Shown here piece by piece: positions 39,744 through 48,415 of a stretch of 64,000 nt of DNA. The notes under the pieces are model-generated. The model searched no databases. It was not told the origin of the DNA and was given only the letters and a program-made list of their open reading frames with translations. The stretch is from positions 1 to 64,000 of the forward strand of contig DASPNP010000032.1 in NCBI GenBank assembly GCA_035626475.1, given 5' to 3'. How positions within the stretch are numbered: the stretch's first letter is position 1; every line of letters begins with the position of its first letter. A program made the position numbers and the translations under genes. Origin of the DNA: DASPKT01 sp035626475. GTDB taxonomy: Bacteria > Pseudomonadota > Alphaproteobacteria > Azospirillales > Azospirillaceae.

Positions 39744-40505
39744 TCAGGCGTCGCGCATGGGAATGCCGGCCGCCGCCATGTGCGCCTTGGCCTGGGCGAT
39801 GGAGTAGGTGCCGAAATGGAAGATGCTGGCCGCCAGCACCGCCGAGGCGTGCCCGTCGCGCACGCCCGCCACCAGATGGTCCAGCGTGCCGACGCCGCCG
39901 GATGCGATGACCGGCACCGGCACGGCGTCGGCCACGGCCCGGGTCAGCTCCACGTCGAAGCCGCTGCGGGTGCCGTCGCGGTCCATGCTGGTCAGCAGAA
40001 TCTCGCCCGCGCCCAGCTCGGCCAGCTTCACGCACCATTCCACGGCGTCCAGCCCGGTCTCGCGCCGGCCGCCATGGGTGAAGACGCCCCACCGGCCGTC
40101 CCCCACCTTCTTGGCGTCGACCGCGACCACCACGCACTGGGCGCCGAACTTCTCCGACGCCTCGCGCACGAACTCCGGCCGCGCCACGGCGGCGGTGTTG
40201 ATGGAGACCTTGTCGGCCCCGGCCAGCAGCAGCCGGCGGATATCCTCCACCTGCCGCACGCCGCCGCCCACGGTCAGCGGCATGAAGATCTGCTCGGCCG
40301 TGCGCCGCACCACGTCGTACAGCGTGTCGCGGCCGTCCGAGCTGGCGGTGATGTCGAGGAAGCACAGCTCGTCGGCGCCGGCGGCGTCGTAAACCCGCGC
40401 CTGCTCCACCGGGTCGCCGGCATCGACCAGGTCGACGAAGTTCACGCCCTTGACGACGCGGCCGTCCTTCACGTCGAGGCAGGGTATGAGGCGGCGCTTC
40501 AGCAT
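39744..40505 (-). CDS. hisF: Imidazole glycerol phosphate synthase, cyclase subunit
   Basis: A 253-residue (beta/alpha)8 barrel that, with HisH, turns PRFAR and ammonia into imidazole glycerol phosphate and AICAR. The N-terminal RLIPCLDVKDGRVVKGVNFV contains the catalytic aspartate, and the C-terminal VIASGGVGTLDHLVAG holds the phosphate loop. It starts on the last base of hisA's stop codon (1-bp overlap), indicating coupling. Length matches the family. Confidence 0.97.
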   Translation of the reverse strand: MLKRRLIPCLDVKDGRVVKGVNFVDLVDAGDPVEQARVYDAAGADELCFLDITASSDGRDTLYDVVRRTAEQIFMPLTVGGGVRQVEDIRRLLLAGADKVSINTAAVARPEFVREASEKFGAQCVVVAVDAKKVGDGRWGVFTHGGRRETGLDAVEWCVKLAELGAGEILLTSMDRDGTRSGFDVELTRAVADAVPVPVIASGGVGTLDHLVAGVRDGHASAVLAASIFHFGTYSIAQAKAHMAAAGIPMRDA

Positions 40506-41251
40506 CAGCCCTCGCCTCCCGGCGCGGGAGCGTCCAGCAGCGCCAGCGCCGCCTTCGGATCGATGCGGCCGTCATAGAGCGCCCGGCCGGAGATGACGCC
40601 GGAGATGCCGGTATGCTCCACCCGCTTCAGCGCCTCAAGATCGGCCAACGAGGAGACGCCGCCGGAGGCGATGACCGGCGTGGTCAGGTGCGCCGCCAGG
40701 TCGGCGGTGCTGTCCACATTGACGCCGCCCATGGCGCCGTCGCGGTTGATGTCGGTGAAGATGATGGCGGCGACGCCGGCATCCTCGAAACGCAGCGCCA
40801 GGTCCAGCGCCGTCATGCTGGAGACCTCGGCCCAGCCCTCCACCGCCACCCGCCCGTCGCGGGCGTCGATGCCGACCGCCACCTTGCCGGGGAACAGGCG
40901 GCAGGCCTCCTTCACCAGGGCCGGGTCGCGCAGCGCCACCGTGCCCAGGATGACCCGGGCGAGGCCGCGCCCGAACCAGAACTCCATGGTGGCGAGGTCG
41001 CGGATGCCGCCGCCCAGCTGCGCCGGGATATTGACGGCCTTGAGAATGGCCTCCACCGCGGCGGCGTTGACCGGCTTGCCGGCGAAGGCGCCGTTGAGGT
41101 CCACCAGATGCAGCCAGCGGAAGCCCTGCGTCTGGAACCGGGCGGCCTGGTCGGCGGGATCGGCGTTGAACACCGTCGCCTGCTCCATGTCGCCGCGCAG
41201 CAGCCGCACGCAGGCGCCGTCCTTCAGGTCGATGGCGGGATAGAGGATCAT
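40505..41251 (-). CDS. hisA: Phosphoribosylformimino-5-aminoimidazole carboxamide ribotide isomerase
   Basis: A 248-residue barrel homologous to HisF, catalysing the Amadori isomerisation before the HisFH step. LYPAIDLKDGACVRLLRGDM carries the first catalytic aspartate and IIFTDINRDGAMGGVNVD the second, with VIASGGVSSLADL as phosphate loop. It is preceded in the cluster by a GNAT gene 14 bp upstream and overlaps hisF by one base. Confidence 0.97.
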   Translation of the reverse strand: MILYPAIDLKDGACVRLLRGDMEQATVFNADPADQAARFQTQGFRWLHLVDLNGAFAGKPVNAAAVEAILKAVNIPAQLGGGIRDLATMEFWFGRGLARVILGTVALRDPALVKEACRLFPGKVAVGIDARDGRVAVEGWAEVSSMTALDLALRFEDAGVAAIIFTDINRDGAMGGVNVDSTADLAAHLTTPVIASGGVSSLADLEALKRVEHTGISGVISGRALYDGRIDPKAALALLDAPAPGGEG

Positions 41252-41265
41252 TCGGCGTCCTTCCG

Positions 41266-41835
41266 TCAGCGGGCCGGCTGCGGATCGGGGCTGGGCAGCG
41301 GCGCCTCTTCCAGATCCTTGTAGTAGAAATAGCCGGTGAAGGTCCGGCCATGGGCGCGGGCATAGGCCGGATGCTCGCCCCAGCGCCGGTAGCCCAGGCT
41401 CTCATAGAGCGTGATGGCGGCCTTCTGGCTGTCGCGCACGTCCAGGTTCAGGATCTTGAAGCCCTGCCGGCGCGCCTCGCGCTCCACCTCGACGGTGAGC
41501 CGGCGGGCGAGGCCATGGCCGCGCGCCCAGGGGGCGACGAAGCTGGTGGTCAGGTTGCAGGCGAAGCTCTGCGCCTCGTTGTTGCGCGTGGGGCGCACCA
41601 GCTGGGCGGAGCCGGCGATGGTGCCGTCCAGCCGCCCGACCAGCAGGGTGCGCTCCGGTACCGCCAGCACGCCGCGCCAGTAGCGCTCCATGATGTCCCG
41701 GGGCGGCGGCTCGACCCAGCCGAAGCCGCCGCCGTCCTTGATCGCCTCGTCGGCGGCGTCGCAGAGGTCGTGCAGGTCGCCCGCCTTGAAGGCTTCCAGG
41801 ATCTCGACCGAGGTCTCGGCCCGTAGCGTGGTCAT
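41266..41835 (-). CDS. GNAT-family N-acetyltransferase inserted in the his cluster
   Basis: A 189-residue acetyltransferase. The acetyl-CoA loop is FVAPWARGHGLARRLTVEVE (RGHGLA), followed by NLDVRDSQKAAITLYESLGYRRWG, the typical beta5-helix pattern. The substrate is unknown. It lies between hisH and hisA with gaps of only 17 and 14 bp, so it is probably cotranscribed with histidine genes. It is not part of the known pathway, and may be a passenger or a detoxifying or regulatory enzyme. Confidence 0.88.
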   Translation of the reverse strand: MTTLRAETSVEILEAFKAGDLHDLCDAADEAIKDGGGFGWVEPPPRDIMERYWRGVLAVPERTLLVGRLDGTIAGSAQLVRPTRNNEAQSFACNLTTSFVAPWARGHGLARRLTVEVEREARRQGFKILNLDVRDSQKAAITLYESLGYRRWGEHPAYARAHGRTFTGYFYYKDLEEAPLPSPDPQPAR

Positions 41836-41852
41836 TCCATGAGGACTTTCGG

Positions 41853-42524
41853 TCAGGGCTTCCAGGCCAGGAAGTTGGCGATCAGGCGCAGGCCGGCCCG
41901 CTGGCTCTTCTCGGGATGGAACTGGGTGCCGGCGATGTTGTCCCGGCCGACCACGGCCGCGACCTCGCCGCCATAGTCGGCGGCCGCCAGCACGTCGGCG
42001 TCGCGGCTCGGGCGGATGCGGTAGGAATGGACGAAATAGGCGTGGTCGCGCTCCGCGATCCCGGCCAGCAGCGGGTGGCCGGGCTGGCGCAGGGTCAGCT
42101 CGTTCCAGCCCATGTGCGGGATCTTCAGATCGGGGTCGGCGGGCGTCAGCGGCTCCACCACCGCGTCCAGCCAGCCCAGGCCCGGATGGGTGCCGTGCTC
42201 CCGCCCCTCGCGGGCCAGCAGCTGCATGCCGACGCATATGCCGAGGAACGGCGTGCCCCGGCGCAGCACCGCCTCCTCCAGCGCGTCGCGCATGCCGACG
42301 ACGGCGGAGAGGCCGCGCATGCAGTCGGCGAAGGCGCCGACGCCCGGCAGCACGATGCGCCCGGCCGCCAGAACCGCCTCGGGATCGTCGGTGACAGTAA
42401 TGGAGAGATGGTCGAGCCCGGACTCGCGCGCCGACCGCTCCACGGCCTTGGCGGCGGAGCGGAGATTGCCCGAGCCGTAATCGATGAGGACGACGCCGCC
42501 CGGCGCCGGCTTGCCTTCGGCCAT
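41853..42524 (-). CDS. hisH: Imidazole glycerol phosphate synthase, glutaminase subunit
   Basis: A 223-residue class I glutamine amidotransferase supplying ammonia to HisF. The nucleophile cysteine is in FLGICVGMQLL, the His/Glu pair in GTQFHPEKSQ, and the N-terminal VVLIDYGSGNLRS is typical. The ATG at 42524 is used; the larger frame upstream overlaps hisB. It ends 17 bp before the GNAT gene. Confidence 0.97.
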   Translation of the reverse strand: MAEGKPAPGGVVLIDYGSGNLRSAAKAVERSARESGLDHLSITVTDDPEAVLAAGRIVLPGVGAFADCMRGLSAVVGMRDALEEAVLRRGTPFLGICVGMQLLAREGREHGTHPGLGWLDAVVEPLTPADPDLKIPHMGWNELTLRQPGHPLLAGIAERDHAYFVHSYRIRPSRDADVLAAADYGGEVAAVVGRDNIAGTQFHPEKSQRAGLRLIANFLAWKP

Positions 42525-42538
42525 GACTGGCACCTCGC

Positions 42539-43180
42539 TCAGAGGGAGCCGCCCAGCACGCCCTTGGTGGACGGCACGGCGTCGGCCTTGCGGGGATCGA
42601 TCTCCACCGCCGCGCGCAATGCGCGAGCCAGCGCCTTGTAGCAGCTCTCGACGATGTGGTGGTTGTTCTCGCCGTACAAATTCTCGATGTGCAGCGTGGC
42701 GCCGGCCGCCTGCGCGAAAGCCTGGAACCACTCCTTGAACAGCTCCGTGTCCATCTGGCCCAGCTTGTCGCGGGTGAAGGCGACCTTCCAGATCAGGTAG
42801 GGCCGGTTGGACAGGTCGATGGCGCAACGCGTCAGCGTCTCGTCCATGGGGATGTAGGCATGGCCGTAGCGGGTGATGCCGGTGCGCGCGCCTAGCGCCT
42901 TCGCCACCGCCTCGCCGATGGCGATGCCGGTATCCTCGGTCGTGTGGTGGAAGTCGATGTGCAGGTCGCCCTCCGCCTTGACCGTCAGGTCGATCAGCGA
43001 ATGGCGCGACAGCTGCTCCAGCATATGGTCGAGGAAGCCGACGCCTGTGGACACGTCGTAGCGGCCGGAGCCGTCGAGGTCCACGGTGACGCTGATGCGC
43101 GTCTCCTTGGTGGTGCGATCCACCGAGGCGCGGCGCGGCTGGGTCTGTCCCTTGGGCTGGGTGCCGATGTTTCCGTCCAT
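42539..43180 (-). CDS. hisB: Imidazoleglycerol-phosphate dehydratase
   Basis: A 213-residue monofunctional dehydratase (no phosphatase domain). The metal-binding histidine motifs are GFLDHMLEQLSRHS, DLHIDFHHTTEDTGIAIGEA and GENNHHIVESCYKALARALR. The N-terminus has about 15 extra residues. It is first in the his cluster and divergent from hslV; the 165-bp spacer includes a perfect 16-bp palindrome (ggcgcccgcgggcgcc, 43311-43326). Confidence 0.96.
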   Translation of the reverse strand: MDGNIGTQPKGQTQPRRASVDRTTKETRISVTVDLDGSGRYDVSTGVGFLDHMLEQLSRHSLIDLTVKAEGDLHIDFHHTTEDTGIAIGEAVAKALGARTGITRYGHAYIPMDETLTRCAIDLSNRPYLIWKVAFTRDKLGQMDTELFKEWFQAFAQAAGATLHIENLYGENNHHIVESCYKALARALRAAVEIDPRKADAVPSTKGVLGGSL

Positions 43181-43345
43181 GCCATTTATCTAGCAGGAAG
43201 ATTGCGCGCCTGCCAGGGGTGGGGGACGCAAGGGACGGTCCCGCTCGCTGCGGGGCGTCCTTCCACCTTGCGCTCCGGCGCCCGCTGCCCACATAGCAGG
43301 GACCCCTTCCGGCGCCCGCGGGCGCCCCCTCCCTTTCGGCCCGAG

Positions 43346-43903
43346 ATGACCGAGAACAATCCCAACGATCCCATCAAGTGGCACGGCACCACCATCCTGT
43401 CCGTGCGCAAGGACGGCCAGGTGGTCATCGCCGGCGACGGGCAGGTCTCCGTCGGCCAGACCGTCATGAAGTCGAACGCCCGCAAGGTGCGCTGGCTGGC
43501 CGGCGGCACCGTCATGGCGGGCTTCGCCGGCGCCACCGCCGACGCGCTGACCCTGTTCGAGCGGCTCGAGGCCAAGCTTGAGCAGCATCCGGGCCAGCTC
43601 ACCCGCGCCGCGGTGGAGATGGCCAAGGACTGGCGCACTGACCGGTATCTCCGCCGTCTCGAGGCGATGATGGCCGTGGCCGACAAGAACGTGAGCCTGG
43701 TGCTCACCGGCAACGGCGACGTGCTGGAGCCCGAGGATGGCCTGATCGGCATCGGTTCGGGCGGCGCCTTCGCGCTCTCGGCCGCCCGCGCCCTCATCGA
43801 CATTCCCGGCATGGACGCCGAGGCCATTGCCCGCAAGGCCATGGGCATCGCCGCCGACATCTGCGTCTACACCAACCGCAATCTCACGCTGGAAAAGCTC
43901 TGA
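43346..43903 (+). CDS. hslV: ATP-dependent protease subunit HslV
   Basis: The 185-residue proteolytic subunit of the HslUV (ClpQY) protease. The catalytic threonine is expected to be exposed by removal of residues 1-14, because WHGTTILSVRKDGQVVIAGD contains the typical mature start TTILSV. This short propeptide is seen in other alphaproteobacterial HslV proteins. GDGQVSVGQTVMKSNARKVR is also typical. It is followed 5 bp later by hslU. Confidence 0.96.
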   Translation: MTENNPNDPIKWHGTTILSVRKDGQVVIAGDGQVSVGQTVMKSNARKVRWLAGGTVMAGFAGATADALTLFERLEAKLEQHPGQLTRAAVEMAKDWRTDRYLRRLEAMMAVADKNVSLVLTGNGDVLEPEDGLIGIGSGGAFALSAARALIDIPGMDAEAIARKAMGIAADICVYTNRNLTLEKL

Positions 43904-43908
43904 CCGCC

Positions 43909-45225
43909 ATGACCGCTGCCTTCTCCCCGCGCGAGATCGTCTCCGAGCTGGACCGCTACATCGTCGGCCAGCACGACGCCAAACGCGCCGTCGCCATCGC
44001 GCTGCGCAACCGCTGGCGCCGCCAGCAGCTGCCGGAGGGCCTCCGCGAGGAGGTGCTGCCCAAGAACATCCTGATGATCGGCCCGACCGGCGTCGGCAAG
44101 ACCGAGATCGCCCGGCGCTTGGCGCGGCTGGCGCAGGCGCCCTTCATCAAGGTCGAGGCGACCAAGTTCACGGAAGTCGGCTATGTCGGCCGTGACGTCG
44201 AGCAGATCGTGCGCGACCTGGTGGAGGTCGCCATCGGCCTGACCAAGGAAAAGCAGCGCCGCGAGGTAGAGGCCAAGGCGGAGCTCAACGCCGAGGAGCG
44301 CGTGCTGGACGCGCTGGTCGGCAAGGAATCCTCATCCGACACCCGCGCCAAGTTCCGCAAGTTGCTGCGCGAGGGCACGCTGAACGACAAGGAGATCGAC
44401 GTCCAGGTGGCGGACACCTCCGTCCCCGGCATGCCGAGCTTCGAGGTGCCGGGCATGCCGGGCGCCCAGATGGGCATGCTCGATCTCGGCAGCATCTTCG
44501 GCAAGGCCTTCGGCGGCCGCACCAAGAGCCGGCGCATGACCGTGGCGGAGAGCCATAAGGTGCTGCTGGCCGAGGAGGCGGACAAGCTGCTGGACCAGGA
44601 CAAGCTGGTGGCCGACGCCATCCACACGGTGGAGCAGAACGGCATCGTCTTCCTGGACGAGATCGACAAGATCACCGCCCGCTCCGAAGGGCGCGGCGGC
44701 GCCGACGTCAGCCGCGAGGGCGTGCAGCGCGACCTGCTGCCGCTGATCGAGGGCACGACCGTCAGCACCAAGCACGGGCCGGTGAAGACCGACCATATCC
44801 TGTTCATCGCCTCGGGCGCCTTCCATGTGGCGAAGCCCTCGGACCTGCTGCCGGAGCTGCAGGGCCGCCTGCCGATCCGGGTGGAGCTGAAGCCGCTGAC
44901 CGAGGCCGATTTCCGCCGCATCCTGACCGAGCCGGAGGCCAGCCTCATCACCCAGTACAAGGCGCTGATGGGGACGGAGAAGGTTGATCTGGTCTTCACC
45001 CCCGACGCCATCGACGAGCTGGCCCGACTGGCGGTGGAGATCAACAGCACGGTCGAGAACATCGGCGCCCGCCGCCTGCACACGGTGCTGGAGCGCGTGC
45101 TGGAGGAGATCAGCTTCGACGCCGGCGACAAGACCGAGGGCGCGGTGACGGTGGACGCGTCCTACGTGAAGGAGCGAGTCGGCGCGCTGGCGAAGAACGC
45201 GGACCTCAGCAAGTTCATCCTGTAG
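43909..45225 (+). CDS. hslU: HslU ATPase subunit of the HslUV protease
   Basis: A 438-residue AAA+ unfoldase that feeds substrates to HslV. Walker A is MIGPTGVGKTEIARRLA (near residue 60), Walker B IVFLDEIDKI, sensor/arginine finger region ELQGRLPIRVELKPL, and the C-terminal docking tail is KNADLSKFIL. The intermediate domain (about 110-240) is present. The stop lies 3 bp before the stop of the convergent antitoxin gene. Confidence 0.98.
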   Translation: MTAAFSPREIVSELDRYIVGQHDAKRAVAIALRNRWRRQQLPEGLREEVLPKNILMIGPTGVGKTEIARRLARLAQAPFIKVEATKFTEVGYVGRDVEQIVRDLVEVAIGLTKEKQRREVEAKAELNAEERVLDALVGKESSSDTRAKFRKLLREGTLNDKEIDVQVADTSVPGMPSFEVPGMPGAQMGMLDLGSIFGKAFGGRTKSRRMTVAESHKVLLAEEADKLLDQDKLVADAIHTVEQNGIVFLDEIDKITARSEGRGGADVSREGVQRDLLPLIEGTTVSTKHGPVKTDHILFIASGAFHVAKPSDLLPELQGRLPIRVELKPLTEADFRRILTEPEASLITQYKALMGTEKVDLVFTPDAIDELARLAVEINSTVENIGARRLHTVLERVLEEISFDAGDKTEGAVTVDASYVKERVGALAKNADLSKFIL

Positions 45226-45228
45226 CGC

Positions 45229-45600
45229 TCAGGCGACCCGGTCCAGCGGCAGGTCGAGGGTGATCCGGTCGAACGGCACCTCGGGGATGACGCTGTTCCG
45301 AGGCCCCCGGTGCAGGGTTACCAGACCATAACCTGCCATCGTCTTCAGCGTGCGGCTGAGGTTCGGCTTGGCCCGGGAGGAGAGCTGGGCCAGCTGCTCC
45401 AGTGAGGTCGGGCGCTCCTCCCGGATCAGCGCCAGGAGGCGCTGGTTCTTGTCAGACAGCACCTTGGCGAAGGATTCCGTACCGGCGAACCAGATTTTGG
45501 GATCGTCCGGGCCGGGCTTGAGCTCGCCCCGGGCGATCCGCATCGTCCGCTCCTTCAGCGCCTCGTAGGACGGCGCGATCCCGATCCGCAGCACCTTCAT
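45229..45600 (-). CDS. HTH antitoxin/regulator, TumA-like (HVO_A0114 family)
   Basis: A 123-residue protein with an N-terminal segment (residues about 10-40) and a winged helix-turn-helix (SLEQLAQLSSRAKPNLSRTL KTMAGYGLV region, 65-95). Proteins of this type pair with DUF6516/TumE toxins. The ATG overlaps the stop of the toxin gene by 4 bp, and toxin precedes antitoxin in the transcript. It probably neutralises the toxin and binds the palindrome at 45979-45995 as autorepressor. The direct DNA contact is inference. Confidence 0.75.
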   Translation of the reverse strand: MKVLRIGIAPSYEALKERTMRIARGELKPGPDDPKIWFAGTESFAKVLSDKNQRLLALIREERPTSLEQLAQLSSRAKPNLSRTLKTMAGYGLVTLHRGPRNSVIPEVPFDRITLDLPLDRVA

Positions 45601-45965
45601 CGCGCACCTCTCTTATTCAGCATCCGATCAACATCGGCCCAGAAATCAGCCAGCAGGTCGGCGGCGCTGCGGTAGCCGTAGGGGCGTGCTTCCGTCGCCC
45701 CATGCCGGTGGTCATAGGCGACCGGCCGGGCCGCTCCTGGTCCGCGACCGCTCTTCACCGGATGGGCGTTGTCATAGCCCAGCAACCGCTCGTCGTCGGG
45801 CGCATGCAGCGTCAGGCTGTAGGCGATACCGTGCGGCCGCTCCGGCGGAGCCGGCACCCGCACCACGTCGATCTTCGCCCAATGACCGTCGCCGGTGAGG
45901 ACGAGCCTCATGCCGTCCAGCTCCAGCAACGTATCGAGCGAATTGTCCCCGGACGGTTCGGCCAC
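45597..45965 (-). CDS. TumE-family (DUF6516) toxin
   Basis: A 122-residue protein matching the TumE/DUF6516 pattern: LELDGMRLVLTGDGHWAKIDVVRVP, then PHGIAYSLTLHAPDDERLLGYDNAHP, DHRHG and a C-terminal helix (LLADFWADVDRMLNKRG). Known members are toxins of type II-style systems with an HTH antitoxin partner, whose target is poorly known. It starts with GTG at 45965 (aaggg 9 bp upstream). The next gene, overlapping by ATGA, is the antitoxin. Confidence 0.75.
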   Translation of the reverse strand: MAEPSGDNSLDTLLELDGMRLVLTGDGHWAKIDVVRVPAPPERPHGIAYSLTLHAPDDERLLGYDNAHPVKSGRGPGAARPVAYDHRHGATEARPYGYRSAADLLADFWADVDRMLNKRGAR

Positions 45966-45978
45966 GCTACCGCAGCCC

Positions 45979-45995
45979 TTATCAACAACTGATAA
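45979..45995. promoter_or_regulatory. Candidate operator of the TumE/TumA-like operon
   Basis: ttatcaacaactgataa: perfect 6-bp arms TTATCA/TGATAA around 5 bases, 14 bp upstream of the toxin start, in a short AT-rich patch. It is probably bound by the HTH antitoxin for autoregulation. Confidence 0.55.
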
Positions 45996-46041
45996 TGATG
46001 GTGGCAGGTTCCGGAACGGCTGTCCAGGAACCCGCCGCTCC

Positions 46042-48198
46042 TCAGCTCCCCGCAGGCACCGGCGGGTTCAGCGCCTTGATGCGGCGCATCAGCTCCTGGG
46101 TCACGGCCTCGGCATCCTCGGCGCTGCGCATGATGCGCGGCGTGATGAAGACGATCAGTTCGGTGCGCTGCAGGCCGCGGGTGCGCTCGGAGAACAGCGC
46201 GCCGAGCCCCGGTATGTCCGACAGCAGCGGGATGCCGCTGCGCCCCGCCGTCTCGCTGTCGGAGATCAACCCGCCCAGCACCACCGTCTGGCCGGAGCGC
46301 ACTGAGACGCTGGTGTCGATCGCCCTCCGGGAGATCGTGGGCGTCAGCGCTCCGGTGTTGGCGTTGCGGTTGACGCTCGAGACCTCCTGGCTCACTTCCA
46401 GGGCCACGGCCCCGCCCTGGGTGATGCGCGGCATCACCTCCAGGATGACGCCGGTGTCCTGGTATTCGATGTTATTGACCGTCGGCGCGTTTGGCACGGT
46501 CGTGTCGGTGGTCTGGCGGGTCACCAGCGGTACCTTGTCGCCGACCGTCAGTGTTGCCCAGTAGTTGTCCCTGACCACCAGCTGCGGCGAGGAGACGACC
46601 CGCACGTCCGTAACCTCCGACAGCGCCGACAGCACGGCGCGCGGGTCGCCGAAGCGGCTGAGGATCAGGTTGAAGCCGGGCAGCTGGGCGCCGGGCCGCA
46701 GGGAATTCTCCGACAGGGTGAAGCCGCCCTGCAGATCGCCGGAATTGTTCTTCAGGAAGCTTTGGACGCCATAGCGCAGCGCGTCGTTGAGGGTGACCTC
46801 GGCGATGGTCGCCTCGATCATCACCTGCATCGGCACGACGTCGAGCTTCTTCAGCGCCTCGTCGATCAGCCGGTACTCCTCGACGCTGGCGAGGATCAGC
46901 AGCGCGTTGTTCTGGATGTCCGCCACGATGCGGGCGCCATCGCCCTGGGGATCCTCTTCCTCCTCCGGCTCGACCGCGCCACCGCCGTTGCGCGCGACCG
47001 CCGCCAGACCCAGGCCGGGCGGTGCGCCCGGGCCGCCCGGGCCCGGGGGTGCGCCGGGGCCGAGCTGGCCGGCGCGGTTCGGGCCGGCGGCGCCGGGGCT
47101 GGTGAGCGTCGCCGCCGGCCGGTTGGGCGCCGTCACCTCCCGCTCGTCGCGGTCACCGCCCGCGGTACCGTTGAACAGGCGGGAGAGCAGCCGCGCCACC
47201 TCGCGCGCCTCGGCATGCTGCAGCGGGTGGACGTACAGGCCGCGCTGGGTGGCGCTGCCGCGGTCCAGCCGCTCGACCCATTGCGCCGCCTGGTCCAGCC
47301 ATGAATTCTGCGAGGCCACCACCATGACGGCGTTCAGCCGCTCCACCGGCATGAAGGTGATGGCGCCGGCCGACGCCCCGCCCTGGCCGGCGGCGAAGAT
47401 GGTCTGCAGCTCGCGGATGACCGGGCCGGGGCTCGATTGCTGCAGCGGGAAGATGCCGACCGAGCGGCCCTTCATCCAGTCGACGTCGAAGGCGCGGGCG
47501 GCGTCGACGATGGTACGGCGCTCGTCCGCCGTGCCGGCGACCAGCAGCAGGTTCAGGCCCGGATCGGCCAGGATGGCGCCGGACGCCTGGTAGATCGGCT
47601 CCACCAGCTGCTGCACCGTCTGGGCCGAGACGTAGCGCAGCGGCAGCACCGTCACGGCATAGCCGCCGGCATCGGCCCCCGCCGTCACCGGCCCGCCGCT
47701 GGCTTGGCGCGCCTCGGCCAGCGGCACGATCTTGAGAATGCCCTCCGAGCGCACCAGCGCGGCGCCGTTCATGCGCAGCACGGTCTCGACCAGGTTCAGC
47801 GCCTCGCGCTGCGACAGCGCCCGGCCGGTCTGGATGGAGACGGTGCCCTGCACGCGCGGGTCGTAGACATAGTTCAGCTTCAGCAGATCGCCCAGCACCG
47901 CCGCCACGAACTCGCGCAGGCCGCCCTCGGCGAAATTCAGGTCGAAGGTGGTCTCCGACGACAGGCCCAGCCCCTCGGCATCGAGCGCCGGCCCGACGGC
48001 GCCGCCGCGCACGATGGTAGGACGGGCGGCGGGCGGAGCGGGCGGTCGGTCGGCGGCGGCGGTCTCGGCCGGTGCCTGGGTGTTGAGCCCCAGGCGCGAC
48101 AGCGGCGCGGCCAGGTTCCCCTCAGGCCCATGGCGGCAGCCGGCGAGCGCGGCGGTCCCCAGCAGCAGGGCGGCCAGGCGCCATGTCGGGCGCGTCAT
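46042..48198 (-). CDS. gspD: Type II secretion system secretin GspD
   Basis: A 718-residue outer-membrane secretin. It begins with a lipoprotein signal (AALLLGTAALAGC, lipobox LAGC), then N0/N1-type domains (TFDLNFAEGGLREFVAAVLG, LNYVYDPRVQGTVSI), a Gly/Pro-rich insert (about residues 400-440), and the C-terminal secretin domain (VMIEATIAEVTLNDALRYGV, VVLGGLISDSETAGRSGIPLLSDIPGLGALF). It forms the outer-membrane pore of the secretion machine encoded divergently at 48416-54855. The ATG at 48198 is preferred because the signal peptide begins there. Confidence 0.95.
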   Translation of the reverse strand: MTRPTWRLAALLLGTAALAGCRHGPEGNLAAPLSRLGLNTQAPAETAAADRPPAPPAARPTIVRGGAVGPALDAEGLGLSSETTFDLNFAEGGLREFVAAVLGDLLKLNYVYDPRVQGTVSIQTGRALSQREALNLVETVLRMNGAALVRSEGILKIVPLAEARQASGGPVTAGADAGGYAVTVLPLRYVSAQTVQQLVEPIYQASGAILADPGLNLLLVAGTADERRTIVDAARAFDVDWMKGRSVGIFPLQQSSPGPVIRELQTIFAAGQGGASAGAITFMPVERLNAVMVVASQNSWLDQAAQWVERLDRGSATQRGLYVHPLQHAEAREVARLLSRLFNGTAGGDRDEREVTAPNRPAATLTSPGAAGPNRAGQLGPGAPPGPGGPGAPPGLGLAAVARNGGGAVEPEEEEDPQGDGARIVADIQNNALLILASVEEYRLIDEALKKLDVVPMQVMIEATIAEVTLNDALRYGVQSFLKNNSGDLQGGFTLSENSLRPGAQLPGFNLILSRFGDPRAVLSALSEVTDVRVVSSPQLVVRDNYWATLTVGDKVPLVTRQTTDTTVPNAPTVNNIEYQDTGVILEVMPRITQGGAVALEVSQEVSSVNRNANTGALTPTISRRAIDTSVSVRSGQTVVLGGLISDSETAGRSGIPLLSDIPGLGALFSERTRGLQRTELIVFITPRIMRSAEDAEAVTQELMRRIKALNPPVPAGS

Positions 48199-48415
48199 CG
48201 GGCGGTGCTTGGGTCGGTGGATTCGCGTCACGCGGCGGGCCTGGGCTGGTCGGAGGCGGCGTCGGGGCGCCCCATACATCTCGCGCGCACCCTAGCCTGC
48301 GCAAGTTAATAATATCAAAGGGAGTACGGCCCGGCGGCTGCATTCCGGTTGCCTCCTGTGGCAGTATCACCAGTCTCCCCGGGCGGGGCGGCATGTCGGC
48401 ATCGAGGGTGGGCGC
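48199..48415. promoter_or_regulatory. Divergent promoter region of the T2SS genes
   Basis: A 217-bp gap between gspD and gspE. It contains one AT-rich island (aagttaataatatcaaaggg, 48303-48322) that stands out from the GC-rich flanks and probably holds the promoters for both directions. No clear palindromic operator is seen. Confidence 0.35.
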
